5,599 bases of DNA from Amylibacter sp. (GCA_027083485.1 JALWOO010000399.1:1-5599), one strand, 5' to 3'; positions 1-5,493 are shown, counted from the stretch's first letter. A program made the numbers and translations. The notes: a model not told the origin generated them from the letters alone.

Positions 1-443
1 GAAATCACCAGATCGACCTCCTCGCGTTGCAAGGCGGGCAGGGCGTCGAAGGCCAGACCGGGCCGGATATCCACGTCAATGTGGTTCCAGTCCTTGCGGA
101 ATTTTTCCAGCACCGGAAACAGCCATTCAAAGCAGGCGTGGCATTCAATGGCGATATGCATGCGCCCCGCCGTGCCCCCGCGCAGGGCGGCGAAATCCTG
201 TTCCAGCAGGGCCACCTGCGGCAGCACCTTATCCGCCAGCGCCAGCAACCGATGCCCTGCGCGCGACAGTTTCAGCGGTTTGGAGCGGCGCAGAAACAAT
301 TCCATGCCGACCTGTTCTTCCAGTGCCTTGACCTGATGGGACAGGGCGGATTGGGTGATGTTCAAAACCTCCGCCGCCCGCGCAAGCCCGCCTTGTTGGT
401 GAATGGCGCGGATGGTGCGTAGGTGGCGAAATTCGAGATACAT
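1..443 (-). CDS. metR: MetR-type LysR transcriptional regulator (5' part only; C-terminus lies beyond the left edge)
   Basis: This is the first 147 codons of a LysR-family activator of methionine biosynthesis genes. The ATG is at 443-441 and the frame is open to the window edge. Residues ~1-60 form the winged helix-turn-helix, with the recognition-helix segment TQSALSHQVKALEEQ at 30-44. The effector-binding domain begins near residue 94. It contains IAIECHACFEWLFPVLEKF (98-116) and ALPALQREEVDLVI (134-147), which match the E. coli MetR blocks IAIECHSCIQWLTPALENF and PALQQGELDLVM closely enough to separate it from generic LysR proteins. In enterobacteria MetR uses homocysteine as co-effector and activates metE, metF, metH and glyA. 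Here it is divergent from metF, with MetR-type boxes in the spacer, which supports the assignment independently. The ribosome binding site is weak. About half of the expected ~300 residues are present. Confidence 0.9.
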   Translation of the reverse strand, partial: MYLEFRHLRTIRAIHQQGGLARAAEVLNITQSALSHQVKALEEQVGMELFLRRSKPLKLSRAGHRLLALADKVLPQVALLEQDFAALRGGTAGRMHIAIECHACFEWLFPVLEKFRKDWNHIDVDIRPGLAFDALPALQREEVDLVI

Positions 444-462
444 GCGGGAAATTCCGGATTGT

Positions 463-506
463 TGAATGATTTCGATATTAAATATTAGAAATATGAATTT
501 GATTCA
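463..506. promoter_or_regulatory. Tandem MetR-type operator boxes in the metR-metF spacer
   Basis: TGAATTTGATTCA at 494-506 is an exact match to the MetR consensus TGAA-N5-TTCA described in enterobacteria, and it also fits the general LysR T-N11-A rule. A second, degenerate copy, TGAATGATTTCGA, lies at 463-475 (left arm perfect, right arm TCGA instead of TTCA). The two starts are 31 bp apart, about three helical turns, so both would face the same side of the DNA. Between them is a short AT-rich dyad (ATATT-A-AATAT, 475-485). Seen: the sequences and spacing. Known: MetR often uses paired sites of this form. Inferred: activation of metF and autoregulation of metR. Confidence 0.75.
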
Positions 507-527
507 AGTGCGGCTTTCGGGGATAAG
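499..527 (+). promoter_or_regulatory. Possible metF promoter
   Basis: TTGATT at 499-504 and GATAAG at 522-527 are separated by 17 bp, and each matches the sigma-70-type consensus at 4 of 6 positions. The -35 element would overlap the perfect MetR box (494-506), so an activator bound there would touch polymerase directly. Transcription would begin near 534, leaving a leader of about 20 nt. Both hexamers are imperfect, so this is only a candidate. Confidence 0.35.
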
Positions 528-554
528 CACCCAAACAAAAGAGGTAACAGAGTC

Positions 555-1439
555 ATGTCCGCCACAGAACCCCGTCAATTCGGTCTGTCATTTGAATTTT
601 TCCCACCCAAAACGCTTGGGGCCGGTTTCCGGTTGTGGAATGCAATTGAAACCCTGTCGGTGCTGGCTCCGGATTTTGTCTCGATCACTTACGGGGCCGG
701 TGGCACCACCCGCCAGATCACCCGCGAGGCCGTGGGCGTTGTTGCCAAGAATTACCCCTTCAAAGTGGCCGGCCATCTGACCTGTGTCGGGGCCAGCAAA
801 GAAGAAACCCTTGCCGTGGCGCAGGAATATGCCGACGCGGGCGCAACCGAGATCGTAGCCCTGCGCGGAGACCCGCCCAAGGGGGCGGATAAATTCGTGC
901 CGCACCCCGAAGGGTTCTCCGGCTCATTGGAACTGATCCGCGCGCTGGCCGATATGGACAAATTCAAAATCCGCGTTTCCGCCTATCCGCATACCCATCC
1001 GGAGGCGGCCTCGCCAGAAGCGGACATCGACATTCTGAAGGCCAAGTTCGACGCCGGTGCCGATAGCGCCATCACCCAGTTCTTTTTTGAAAAGGACGAT
1101 TTCCTGTTCTTCCGGGATCGCTGTGCCAAGGCGGGGATCACCCGGAAAATCATTCCGGGCATCCTGCCGATTGAAAACTGGTCCAAAACCCGCAATTTCG
1201 CCAAGATGTGCGGCACGCCGACACCGGACTGGATGGATCGGGCCTTTGCCAATGCCAAGGACAAGGAAACCGAACGCCTGCTGTCTACCGCGCTGTGCAG
1301 CGAATTATGCGATGATTTGTTGAACGAGGGCGTGGAGCATCTGCATTTCTATACCCTGAACGACCCGACTCTGACCCGCGAGGTTTGCCGCGCTTTGGGC
1401 CGGACGCTGCGTCAGCCTTCTTTGCGCGCGGCTTCCTGA
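555..1439 (+). CDS. metF: 5,10-methylenetetrahydrofolate reductase
   Basis: This cytosolic flavoenzyme reduces 5,10-methylene-THF to 5-methyl-THF, the methyl donor for homocysteine-to-methionine conversion. The 294-aa product has the usual bacterial MetF length and a single FAD-dependent TIM-barrel domain. Visible family signatures are LSFEFFPPKT (11-20) with the catalytic Glu14, FVSITYGAGGTTR (41-53), HLTCVGASKEET (74-85), IVALRGDPPKG (100-110) with Asp106 corresponding to the flavin-contacting Asp120 of E. coli MetF, and ADSAITQFFFE (169-179) with the substrate-contacting Gln. PGILPIENW (201-209) and the C-terminal VEHLHFYTLND (260-270) are also typical. The start is supported by GAGG at 541-544. 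The gene is divergent from metR with MetR-type boxes between them, which suggests homocysteine-responsive control. The downstream thioesterase gene is 64 bp away and may be co-transcribed. Confidence 0.97.
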   Translation: MSATEPRQFGLSFEFFPPKTLGAGFRLWNAIETLSVLAPDFVSITYGAGGTTRQITREAVGVVAKNYPFKVAGHLTCVGASKEETLAVAQEYADAGATEIVALRGDPPKGADKFVPHPEGFSGSLELIRALADMDKFKIRVSAYPHTHPEAASPEADIDILKAKFDAGADSAITQFFFEKDDFLFFRDRCAKAGITRKIIPGILPIENWSKTRNFAKMCGTPTPDWMDRAFANAKDKETERLLSTALCSELCDDLLNEGVEHLHFYTLNDPTLTREVCRALGRTLRQPSLRAAS

Positions 1440-1473
1440 ATTTCGGCCTTGCAGCAATCGCTAATCTGCCCCA

Positions 1474-1496
1474 CCTTTGCGCTGAACACGCAAAGG
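1474..1496 (+). promoter_or_regulatory. Hairpin enclosing the thioesterase ribosome binding site
   Basis: CCTTTGCG (1474-1481) and CGCAAAGG (1489-1496) are perfect inverted repeats with a 7-nt loop. The 3' arm contains most of the AAAGGGG Shine-Dalgarno sequence (1492-1498) that serves the ATG at 1504. No T-tract follows, so it is not a classical intrinsic terminator. In mRNA reading through from metF it would mask the ribosome binding site. It could reduce or condition translation of the thioesterase, or simply serve as a processing or stability element. The pairing is seen; the role is inferred. Confidence 0.5.
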
Positions 1497-1503
1497 GGCC
1501 GAT

Positions 1504-1986
1504 ATGAACACGCCAAAACACGCCGAAACAGCCAAAGACCTGTTGTCGCTGGATCAAATCCTCACCATGTCGGGGCTGGAATTTCTGCAAGGTATTGTTG
1601 AGGGCCGCTATCCCGCACCGCCGATTTCCCGTACGCTGGGTTTTCGTCTGCACAGTGTAGAAGAAGGGATCGCACGGTTTCGCGGGGTTCCCGAATTCGA
1701 TTACTGCAACCCGCTTGGAACCGTTCACGGGGGCTGGTACGGCACGCTGCTTGATAGCGCCATGGCCTGTGCGGTACAGGCGAAATTGCCCAAGGGCGTG
1801 ATTTACACCACGCTGGAATTCAAAATCAACATCACCCGCACCGCGCCCCTGGGCGAAGAGGTCGAATGCATCGGCACGGTCAGCCATTTCGGCCGCACCA
1901 CCGGCGTTGCCGAAGGACGCATTGTCGGGGTAAATAATGGCAAGCTTTATGCCACCGGATCCACCACCTGTATTGTGATCCGTTAA
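1504..1986 (+). CDS. PaaI-family hotdog-fold acyl-CoA thioesterase
   Basis: This 160-aa protein belongs to the PaaI/YbgC-like (4HBT) hotdog thioesterases, which hydrolyse acyl-CoA thioesters in the cytosol, usually as dimers or tetramers. Residues ~35-160 form one hotdog domain. The signature NPLGTVHGGWYGTLLDSAM spans 69-87: HGG (75-77) sits at the start of the central helix, and Asp84 is at the position of the catalytic acidic residue in PaaI-type enzymes. The following strand YTTLEFKINITRTAP (101-115) is also characteristic. Residues 1-34 are a helical N-terminal extension seen in many members. The start is fixed by AAAGGGG at 1492-1498, five bases before the ATG. The substrate cannot be read from the sequence. 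Nothing ties it biochemically to MetF apart from being the next gene on the same strand. Its TAA overlaps the stop codon of the convergent LysR gene. Confidence 0.88.
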   Translation: MNTPKHAETAKDLLSLDQILTMSGLEFLQGIVEGRYPAPPISRTLGFRLHSVEEGIARFRGVPEFDYCNPLGTVHGGWYGTLLDSAMACAVQAKLPKGVIYTTLEFKINITRTAPLGEEVECIGTVSHFGRTTGVAEGRIVGVNNGKLYATGSTTCIVIR

Positions 1987-2852
1987 CGCAGCGCGGCAAT
2001 AAGCGCCTGTGCGGCGCGGTTGGGAACCTTTGTGTCGGGTTGCACGGCGTAAACCGGAATGGGGGTGACCTGCCAATCCGGCAACAGATGGCGCAAGCGT
2101 CCCGTGGTGATATCCTCGGCAACCATGTAATCCGGCGGTGTCGCCAGCCCAAGGCCCTGACGGCACATCTCCAGCATTCCGGCGATATTATCCACCTGAA
2201 TCCGCCCCCCGAGAGGCACCTTGATCGGCGCGTGGTCCGGATGGGTAAAGGTTTTCGCCAAAGGCATCATCGCCAGCTTGACCCAGTCCAGACCGGCAAG
2301 TTCGCCCGGGCTGTGCAGGGCCATTCGGGCGGCGGGATAATCGGGGTGGCAAACCAGCACCCGCCGGATTGTGCCGATGCGTTGGCGCAACAGGGTGCTG
2401 TCGGGCATATCACCGGCGCGGATTGCCAGATCAATGCCCTGACCGATCAAATCCTGCTGAACATCTGAAAAAGACAGCTCCAGCGACAGGGCCGGATGTT
2501 GCTTGGCAAAACCGGCTATTTTTGCGGTGATTTCTGCCTCGATCAGCCCGCTGGGTATGGTCAGCCGCAACACCCCGCGCAAGGGGCCGCCTTTTCGCCC
2601 TAAATCCTGTTCTGCCCGCGCCGCCGTATCCAGCAATTCCTGTGCATGTACCAACAAGCGCTGTCCGGCATCCGTTGGCGTCAATTGGCGGGTCGAGCGA
2701 TACAAAAGCGCCGTGCCCAGCCGGTTTTCCAGCTGCGAAATATTCTGGCTGAGCGCCGCCGCCGAGACGCCCAGTTTGCGCGCCGCCCCGCGAAAAGACC
2801 CCTGACGGACCACCTCTGCAAAGACCGCCATGGCGCGCAGGTTGTTCAGCAT
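1983..2852 (-). CDS. LysR-family transcriptional regulator, CrgA/DmlR-like group
   Basis: The 289-aa product has the full LysR layout. An N-terminal winged helix-turn-helix spans ~1-60 (AVFAEVVRQGSFRGAARKLG at 9-28, then VSAAALSQNISQLENRLG at 29-46, and RLTPTDAG-type wing residues at 56-63). A linker helix covers ~64-90, and a periplasmic-binding-like effector domain begins at ~93 (GVLRLTIPSGLIEAEI). The segment QGIDLAIRAGDMPDSTLLRQRI is typical of the CrgA/DmlR branch. AAGGA in the sense of the gene (complement of 2863-2867) lies about 10 nt before the ATG. The gene is divergent from the LysE-type exporter at 2940 with only 87 bp between start codons, so the exporter is its most likely target. 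The inducer is unknown. At the 3' end its TAA shares two bases with the stop of the thioesterase gene, with no terminator between them. Confidence 0.92.
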   Translation of the reverse strand: MLNNLRAMAVFAEVVRQGSFRGAARKLGVSAAALSQNISQLENRLGTALLYRSTRQLTPTDAGQRLLVHAQELLDTAARAEQDLGRKGGPLRGVLRLTIPSGLIEAEITAKIAGFAKQHPALSLELSFSDVQQDLIGQGIDLAIRAGDMPDSTLLRQRIGTIRRVLVCHPDYPAARMALHSPGELAGLDWVKLAMMPLAKTFTHPDHAPIKVPLGGRIQVDNIAGMLEMCRQGLGLATPPDYMVAEDITTGRLRHLLPDWQVTPIPVYAVQPDTKVPNRAAQALIAALR

Positions 2853-2939
2853 TGCATCGGTATCCTTAACAGTGAATCTATATTATCCATATTTTATGTA
2901 GATATCGGCTCTGTTATCAGCAAGGAAAAAGGGAATAAA
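2853..2939. promoter_or_regulatory. Divergent promoter/operator spacer between LysR regulator and exporter
   Basis: This 87-bp spacer is markedly more AT-rich than the flanking genes, particularly at 2872-2905. It contains an inverted repeat ATCTA (2876-2880) and TAGAT (2899-2903) with an 18-bp centre. A T-N11-A sequence with short TAT/ATA arms (2879-2891) lies inside it, as expected for a LysR binding region serving two divergent promoters. I could not pick convincing -35/-10 pairs. The operator role is inferred from layout and composition. Confidence 0.45.
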
Positions 2940-3530
2940 ATGTCCGAAATCCTTGCCATGATCCTGTTTGCGCTGGCCTTGTCGATCACACCGGGGCCAG
3001 TGAATGTGATTACCCTGTCCATTGGCGTCAATCGGGGGGCGCGGGCGGCCTTGCCCTTTGTCAGCGGGGCGACCATCGGGTTTACTGCGTTGCTGGTGGT
3101 GCTGGGGCTGGGCCTGTCGCAACTGGTGGGGCAGGTGGGATGGTTTCTGGATGTGCTGAACATTGCCGGTATCGGTTTTATCTTTTACCTTGGCGGCAAA
3201 ATAGCCCTGTCTGAAAGCGCCCCCGAATTTACCACCTCCGCTGTGCCCGGTTTTCGCCACGGGGCGACGCTGCAATGGTTGAACCCCAAGGCCTGGGGGG
3301 CCTGTATTGCCGGAATCGGTGCCTTTGGCGTTGCTCAATCCCTGTCCGCGCTGATGCTGTTTAGCGGGGTGTATCTGGTGGCTTGTTTTATCGGGGTCGG
3401 GGCCTGGGCCGTTTTGGGCCAAAGCATCCGGCGCTTTTTTGACAGCCCCCGAAATCGGAGGCTGTTCAATCGGTGTGTCGGCGGCGGGTTGATGATCCTC
3501 GCTCTTGCGCTGCTAATGCAGGCTTTATGA
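2940..3530 (+). CDS. LysE/RhtB-family amino-acid (or related metabolite) exporter
   Basis: This is a 196-aa inner-membrane protein of the LysE/RhtB superfamily, which exports amino acids and related metabolites. The N-terminal helix carries the family hallmark ITPGPVNVITLSIGVNRG (16-33), a variant of ITPGPNN with Val in place of the first Asn. Hydrophobic segments occur at roughly 3-28, 38-61, 68-90, 121-137, 139-163 and 178-196, in line with the usual six-helix pattern. The mid-protein motif LQWLNPKAWGA (111-121) matches the conserved NPK block. The frame is open upstream to 2646, but that stretch is antisense to the LysR coding sequence. The ATG at 2940 follows a purine-rich AAGG/GGGA region (2922-2934) and gives the family's normal length. 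Divergence from a LysR regulator suggests induction by the exported compound, whose identity cannot be read from the sequence. Confidence 0.9.
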   Translation: MSEILAMILFALALSITPGPVNVITLSIGVNRGARAALPFVSGATIGFTALLVVLGLGLSQLVGQVGWFLDVLNIAGIGFIFYLGGKIALSESAPEFTTSAVPGFRHGATLQWLNPKAWGACIAGIGAFGVAQSLSALMLFSGVYLVACFIGVGAWAVLGQSIRRFFDSPRNRRLFNRCVGGGLMILALALLMQAL

Positions 3531-3539
3531 GTCTACGCC

Positions 3540-4103
3540 CTAGGCGCGTTCGGAGTATTCCATAGAGATGGTGTCCACGACGATGTCTTCATCCTGACTG
3601 ATGAAAGGCGGCACCATTACGCGCACGCCGTTATCCAGCACAGCCGGTTTAAAGCTGTTGGCGGCGGTCTGGCCTTTTACGGCGGGTTCGGTTTCCACCA
3701 CCTTGCAGATCACCTTTTGCGGCAAAGAGGCGCTCAGGGCCTCGTCTTCGTGGTATTCGATCTGCACGGTCATGCCGTCTTGCAAAAACGGACGCCGGTC
3801 GCCGAGGATGTCGGCGGGCAGTTCGATCTGTTCATAGGTTTCCAGATCCATGAATGTCAGCATACCATCGGTTTCGAACAGGAATTGCTGGTCCTTTTGA
3901 TCCAGACGCACCTTTTCCACCTTGTCGGCGGCGCGGAAGCGTTCGTTCAGTTTCGATCCGTTGCGCAGGTTTTTCATTTCCACCTGCGCAAAGGCACCGC
4001 CCTTGCCGGGTTTCACATGTGAAACCTTTACCGCGATCCACAACCCGCCGTTGTGTTCCAGAATGTTGCCGGGACGGATTTCGTTACCGTTAATTTTAGG
4101 CAT
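3540..4103 (-). CDS. efp: Translation elongation factor P
   Basis: EF-P binds between the P and E sites of the ribosome and relieves stalling at consecutive prolines. The 187-aa product has all three domains: the KOW-like domain (~1-63), OB domain II (~64-127) and OB domain III (~128-187). The tip loop [10 protein letters not shown] (29-38) places Lys34 at the position beta-lysylated by EpmA in E. coli; whether this organism modifies it the same way is not shown here. The C-terminal EF-P signature is recognisable at 152-171 (Lys152, Gly159, VMVP at 162-165), but its final Gly is Asp171. I believe the tail reading MEYSERA is common in Rhodobacteraceae. A strong AAGGTGG Shine-Dalgarno (complement of 4111-4117) sits 7 nt before the ATG. 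The gene stands alone, with its stop only 9 bp from that of the convergent exporter and no T-tract terminator in the gap. Confidence 0.97.
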   Translation of the reverse strand: MPKINGNEIRPGNILEHNGGLWIAVKVSHVKPGKGGAFAQVEMKNLRNGSKLNERFRAADKVEKVRLDQKDQQFLFETDGMLTFMDLETYEQIELPADILGDRRPFLQDGMTVQIEYHEDEALSASLPQKVICKVVETEPAVKGQTAANSFKPAVLDNGVRVMVPPFISQDEDIVVDTISMEYSERA

Positions 4104-4144
4104 TATTTTCCCACCTTCGTATGGTTGAATCTCGCTTTCGGGCA

Positions 4145-4173
4145 GCTATATCTTGTAGGGCTTACGCTGACAA
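4145..4173 (-). promoter_or_regulatory. Candidate sigma-70-type promoter of efp
   Basis: Read on the minus strand, TTGTCA (complement of 4168-4173, 5 of 6 to TTGACA) is followed after exactly 17 bp by TATAGC (complement of 4145-4150, 4 of 6 to TATAAT). Transcription would start near 4138 and give efp a leader of about 35 nt ending in its strong ribosome binding site. The position and spacing suit a constitutive housekeeping promoter. Confidence 0.5.
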
Positions 4174-4199
4174 CCCACAGGACCCTGAGAGGATTTTTT

Positions 4200-4272
4200 G
4201 GAGCTATGCGCTGGGTGCATGGCTCCCATTCCATAAATGCACTACCGAATCGCTTTAAAATGGTCATAGTGC
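4200..4272 (+). ncRNA. Candidate structured leader RNA with alternative hairpins, upstream of the 103-aa orphan gene
   Basis: Four segments can pair in three overlapping ways. GGAGCTATGC (4200-4209) pairs with GCATGGCTCC (4217-4226), giving 10 bp with one G-U and a 7-nt loop. GTGCAT (4215-4220) pairs with ATGCAC (4237-4242). GCACTA (4239-4244) pairs with TAGTGC (4267-4272). The middle pairing excludes both outer ones, a topology like an attenuator. No T-tract follows the last stem, so any control would act on translation, RNA stability or processing. Only the first stem is strong enough to be unlikely by chance; the two 6-bp stems could be accidental. I recognise no known riboswitch or small-RNA family. 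The whole 4104-4311 spacer otherwise holds only the efp promoter and leader and the short ORF at 4206. Confidence 0.35.
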
Positions 4273-4301
4273 GCAGACGCCTGAAAAAAGACGAAATGTA
4301 A
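4206..4301 (+). CDS. Possible 31-aa leader peptide (doubtful)
   Basis: An ATG at 4206 opens a 31-codon frame, starting MRWVHGSHSINALP and ending in a basic RRRLKKDEM segment. Its TAA abuts the AAGAGG ribosome binding site of the next gene, 10 bp before that gene's ATG. This arrangement would allow translational coupling. GGAG at 4200-4203 is close to the start (2-nt spacing), and both lie inside the 10-bp hairpin, so initiation would depend on the fold. Against it: the frame uses ATA twice plus CTA and AGA, codons that are rare in the neighbouring genes, and no protein family is recognisable. It may simply be an open stretch in a regulatory leader. Confidence 0.2.
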   Translation: MRWVHGSHSINALPNRFKMVIVRRRLKKDEM

Positions 4302-4311
4302 AGAGGCCAAA

Positions 4312-4623
4312 ATGTTCGATTACGTAGACGAGACCGCGATTAACAACGACCAAGGCAAACGCTCGCAAAAGCTGTTTGCTGCTGTTGTGTTGGCCGCGCT
4401 TGACGATGCCATCGCCGATGACAAGAAATACGGTAACGGTGTTGACTCTATTGCACGCTGGGCACGCTCGCGCGATGGTCGCGAAGTGTTGATGTGTGCG
4501 GGCATTGAGCCAACCGAGCGCTGCGTCAAAGGAATGATGGAATTCGTCGGACGCGGGGTGCGGACTTCTGTGGCGCTGAGCCGCGAAGAAAGCGAACGCC
4601 AGCAGGCTGCCAAGGCTGCCTGA
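4312..4623 (+). CDS. Conserved small protein of unknown function, probably DUF6280 family
   Basis: This is a 103-aa soluble, probably all-helical protein with no signal peptide or membrane segment. The N-terminal half is acidic (LDDAIADDKKYGNG, 30-43). The centre reads SIARWARSRDGREVLMCAGIEP (46-67), and the C-terminal part has a charged helix (ALSREESERQQAAKAA, 88-103). I associate this pattern with small orphan proteins widespread in Rhodobacteraceae and annotated as DUF6280; I know of no experimental function. The W-x-x-SRD-x-REV-x-x-x-AGI-x-P block loosely resembles a helical motif in small phage and prophage proteins, which is only an impression. AAGAGG at 4301-4306 lies 5 nt before the ATG, and codon use is typical of the neighbourhood. 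The gene is monocistronic, with a long leader upstream and an intrinsic terminator 18 bp after its stop. Confidence 0.8.
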   Translation: MFDYVDETAINNDQGKRSQKLFAAVVLAALDDAIADDKKYGNGVDSIARWARSRDGREVLMCAGIEPTERCVKGMMEFVGRGVRTSVALSREESERQQAAKAA

Positions 4624-4641
4624 CCAAAGGTCACAGAGATT

Positions 4642-4672
4642 AAAAAGGCCTCGCTTGTGCGGGGCTTTTTTT
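4642..4672 (+). terminator. Rho-independent terminator of the 103-aa orphan gene
   Basis: GCCTCGC (4648-4654), loop TTGT and GCGGGGC (4659-4665) form a 7-bp GC-rich stem with one G-U pair, followed immediately by seven T residues (4666-4672). The A-tract at 4642-4646 could extend the stem against the T-tract past a bulged G at 4647. It lies 18 bp after the stop codon and separates this unit from the membrane-protein gene downstream. Confidence 0.9.
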
Positions 4673-4687
4673 GTTCAGGCGCAGCGC

Positions 4688-4716
4688 TTGCAATTTAGGG
4701 GCGGACAGGGGACAAT
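4688..4716 (+). promoter_or_regulatory. Candidate promoter of the AI-2E-family gene
   Basis: TTGCAA (4688-4693) and GACAAT (4711-4716) are separated by 17 bp, and each matches the consensus at 4 of 6 positions. The -35 sits in a GCTTGCA context, and CTTG at -35 is common in Rhodobacteraceae promoters. The position, directly after a terminator and ~25 bp before the start codon at 4741, makes a promoter here likely even though the hexamers are imperfect. Confidence 0.45.
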
Positions 4717-4740
4717 CCTGCCAATCGCGAAAGGGTCGAA

Positions 4741-5493
4741 ATGGCGTTAAGTGTTGAACAACAAGCAAAATACTGGGGCATCGCAACAGTTGTCGCCTTT
4801 GTGGCCATCTGGGCCTTGGGTAATGTGTTGCTGCCCTTCATTGCCGGCATGGCGATTGCCTATTTTCTGGATCCGATTGCGGATCGGCTTGAGGCCGCCG
4901 GCCTGTCGCGGGCGGCGGCGACCACGGTGATTACCTTTGTGGCGCTGGTGGTGTTTGCGCTGCTTTTCATCATACTGGTGCCGCTTCTGGTGCGCCAGAT
5001 AGTCGCCCTGTTCAGCGCGGCACCGGGGTATTTCGAACAGTTGCAAACGGTGTTGATTGCCAAATTCCCGACCATGATGGAAGATGATTCCGTCTGGCGT
5101 CAGGGCTTGCAGAGCCTCACCGAAACCATCCGCGCGCGTGGTGGAGAGGTCGTCAAGGCGGTGCTGGCATCGGCCTTTACCGTGGTGGATGTGCTGGTGT
5201 TTATGGTGGTGGCACCGGTGGTGGCGTTTTACATGTTGCTGGACTGGGACCGCATGGTTGCGGTGATTGATAGCTGGTTGCCGCGGGATCATCTGGAGAC
5301 AATCCGGCAATTGGCCCGGGAAATTGATACGGTTCTGGCGGGTTTTGTGCGCGGGCAACTGTCTGTTTGCGGAATTTTAGGCACGTTTTATGCGATTACG
5401 CTGATGGCGGCGGGGCTGCAATTCGGCCTGATCGTGGGGCTGGTGGCCGGATTGCTGACCTTTATTCCCTATGTCGGCTCGATTATCGGCGGC
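4741..5493 (+). CDS. AI-2E/PerM-family membrane transporter, N-terminal ~250 residues, cut off by a sequence junction
   Basis: This is a multi-pass inner-membrane protein of the AI-2E transporter (PerM/YdiK/TqsA) family. Members have been linked to autoinducer-2 export, Na+/H+ antiport or permease roles, and the substrate here is unknown. AAAGGG (4730-4735) precedes the ATG by 5 nt. Hydrophobic segments lie at about 12-43 (helical hairpin), 62-84, 145-167, 206-223 and 226-245, with an amphipathic region at 85-140. Family landmarks are PFIAGMAIAYFLDP (32-45), VAPVVAFYMLLDWD (157-170), the conserved VRGQL (203-207) and LLTFIPYVGSIIG (238-250). The family normally continues for ~100 more residues after this motif. 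Instead the frame runs without a stop into an unrelated alanyl-tRNA synthetase-like tail up to the window edge. The true 3' part is missing, apparently because of a chimeric join rather than a natural truncation. Confidence 0.88.

Noticed and set aside
27..422. Plus-strand open frame of 131 codons at the left end
   Set aside because: It is antisense to the clearly recognisable metR reading frame and has no family features of its own.
466..780. Plus-strand open frame of 104 codons overlapping the start of metF
   Set aside because: It is an out-of-frame shadow of metF. It starts inside the MetR operator region and has no ribosome binding site.
1285..2166. Long minus-strand open frame of 293 codons across the metF 3' end, thioesterase and LysR 3' end
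   Set aside because: Three genes with clear family motifs occupy this DNA in other frames. The translated product has a shadow-like composition and no domain.
2646..2939. N-terminal extension of the LysE-type exporter back to an ATG at 2646
   Set aside because: The extension is antisense to the LysR coding sequence and translates to arginine-rich nonsense. The ATG at 2940 has a ribosome binding region and gives the family's normal length and first helix.
2883..3422. Minus-strand open frame of 179 codons antisense to the exporter
   Set aside because: It is rich in Gln, Pro, Gly and His, as expected for the complement of a hydrophobic membrane-protein gene. It has no motif or start signal.
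3536..3546. CGCC-CTA-GGCG dyad between the convergent exporter and efp genes as a bidirectional terminator
   Set aside because: The stem is only 4 bp with a 3-nt loop and there is no T-tract on either side.
4194..4226. T6 run next to the strong leader hairpin as an intrinsic terminator
   Set aside because: On the plus strand the T run precedes the hairpin. On the minus strand the hairpin is followed by A residues. Neither orientation gives stem-then-U-tract.
4747..5358. Minus-strand open frame of 203 codons, very rich in His and Gln
   Set aside because: The His-rich run is the reverse complement of Val/Met-rich transmembrane codons (GTG, ATG) in the AI-2E gene, not a metal-binding protein.
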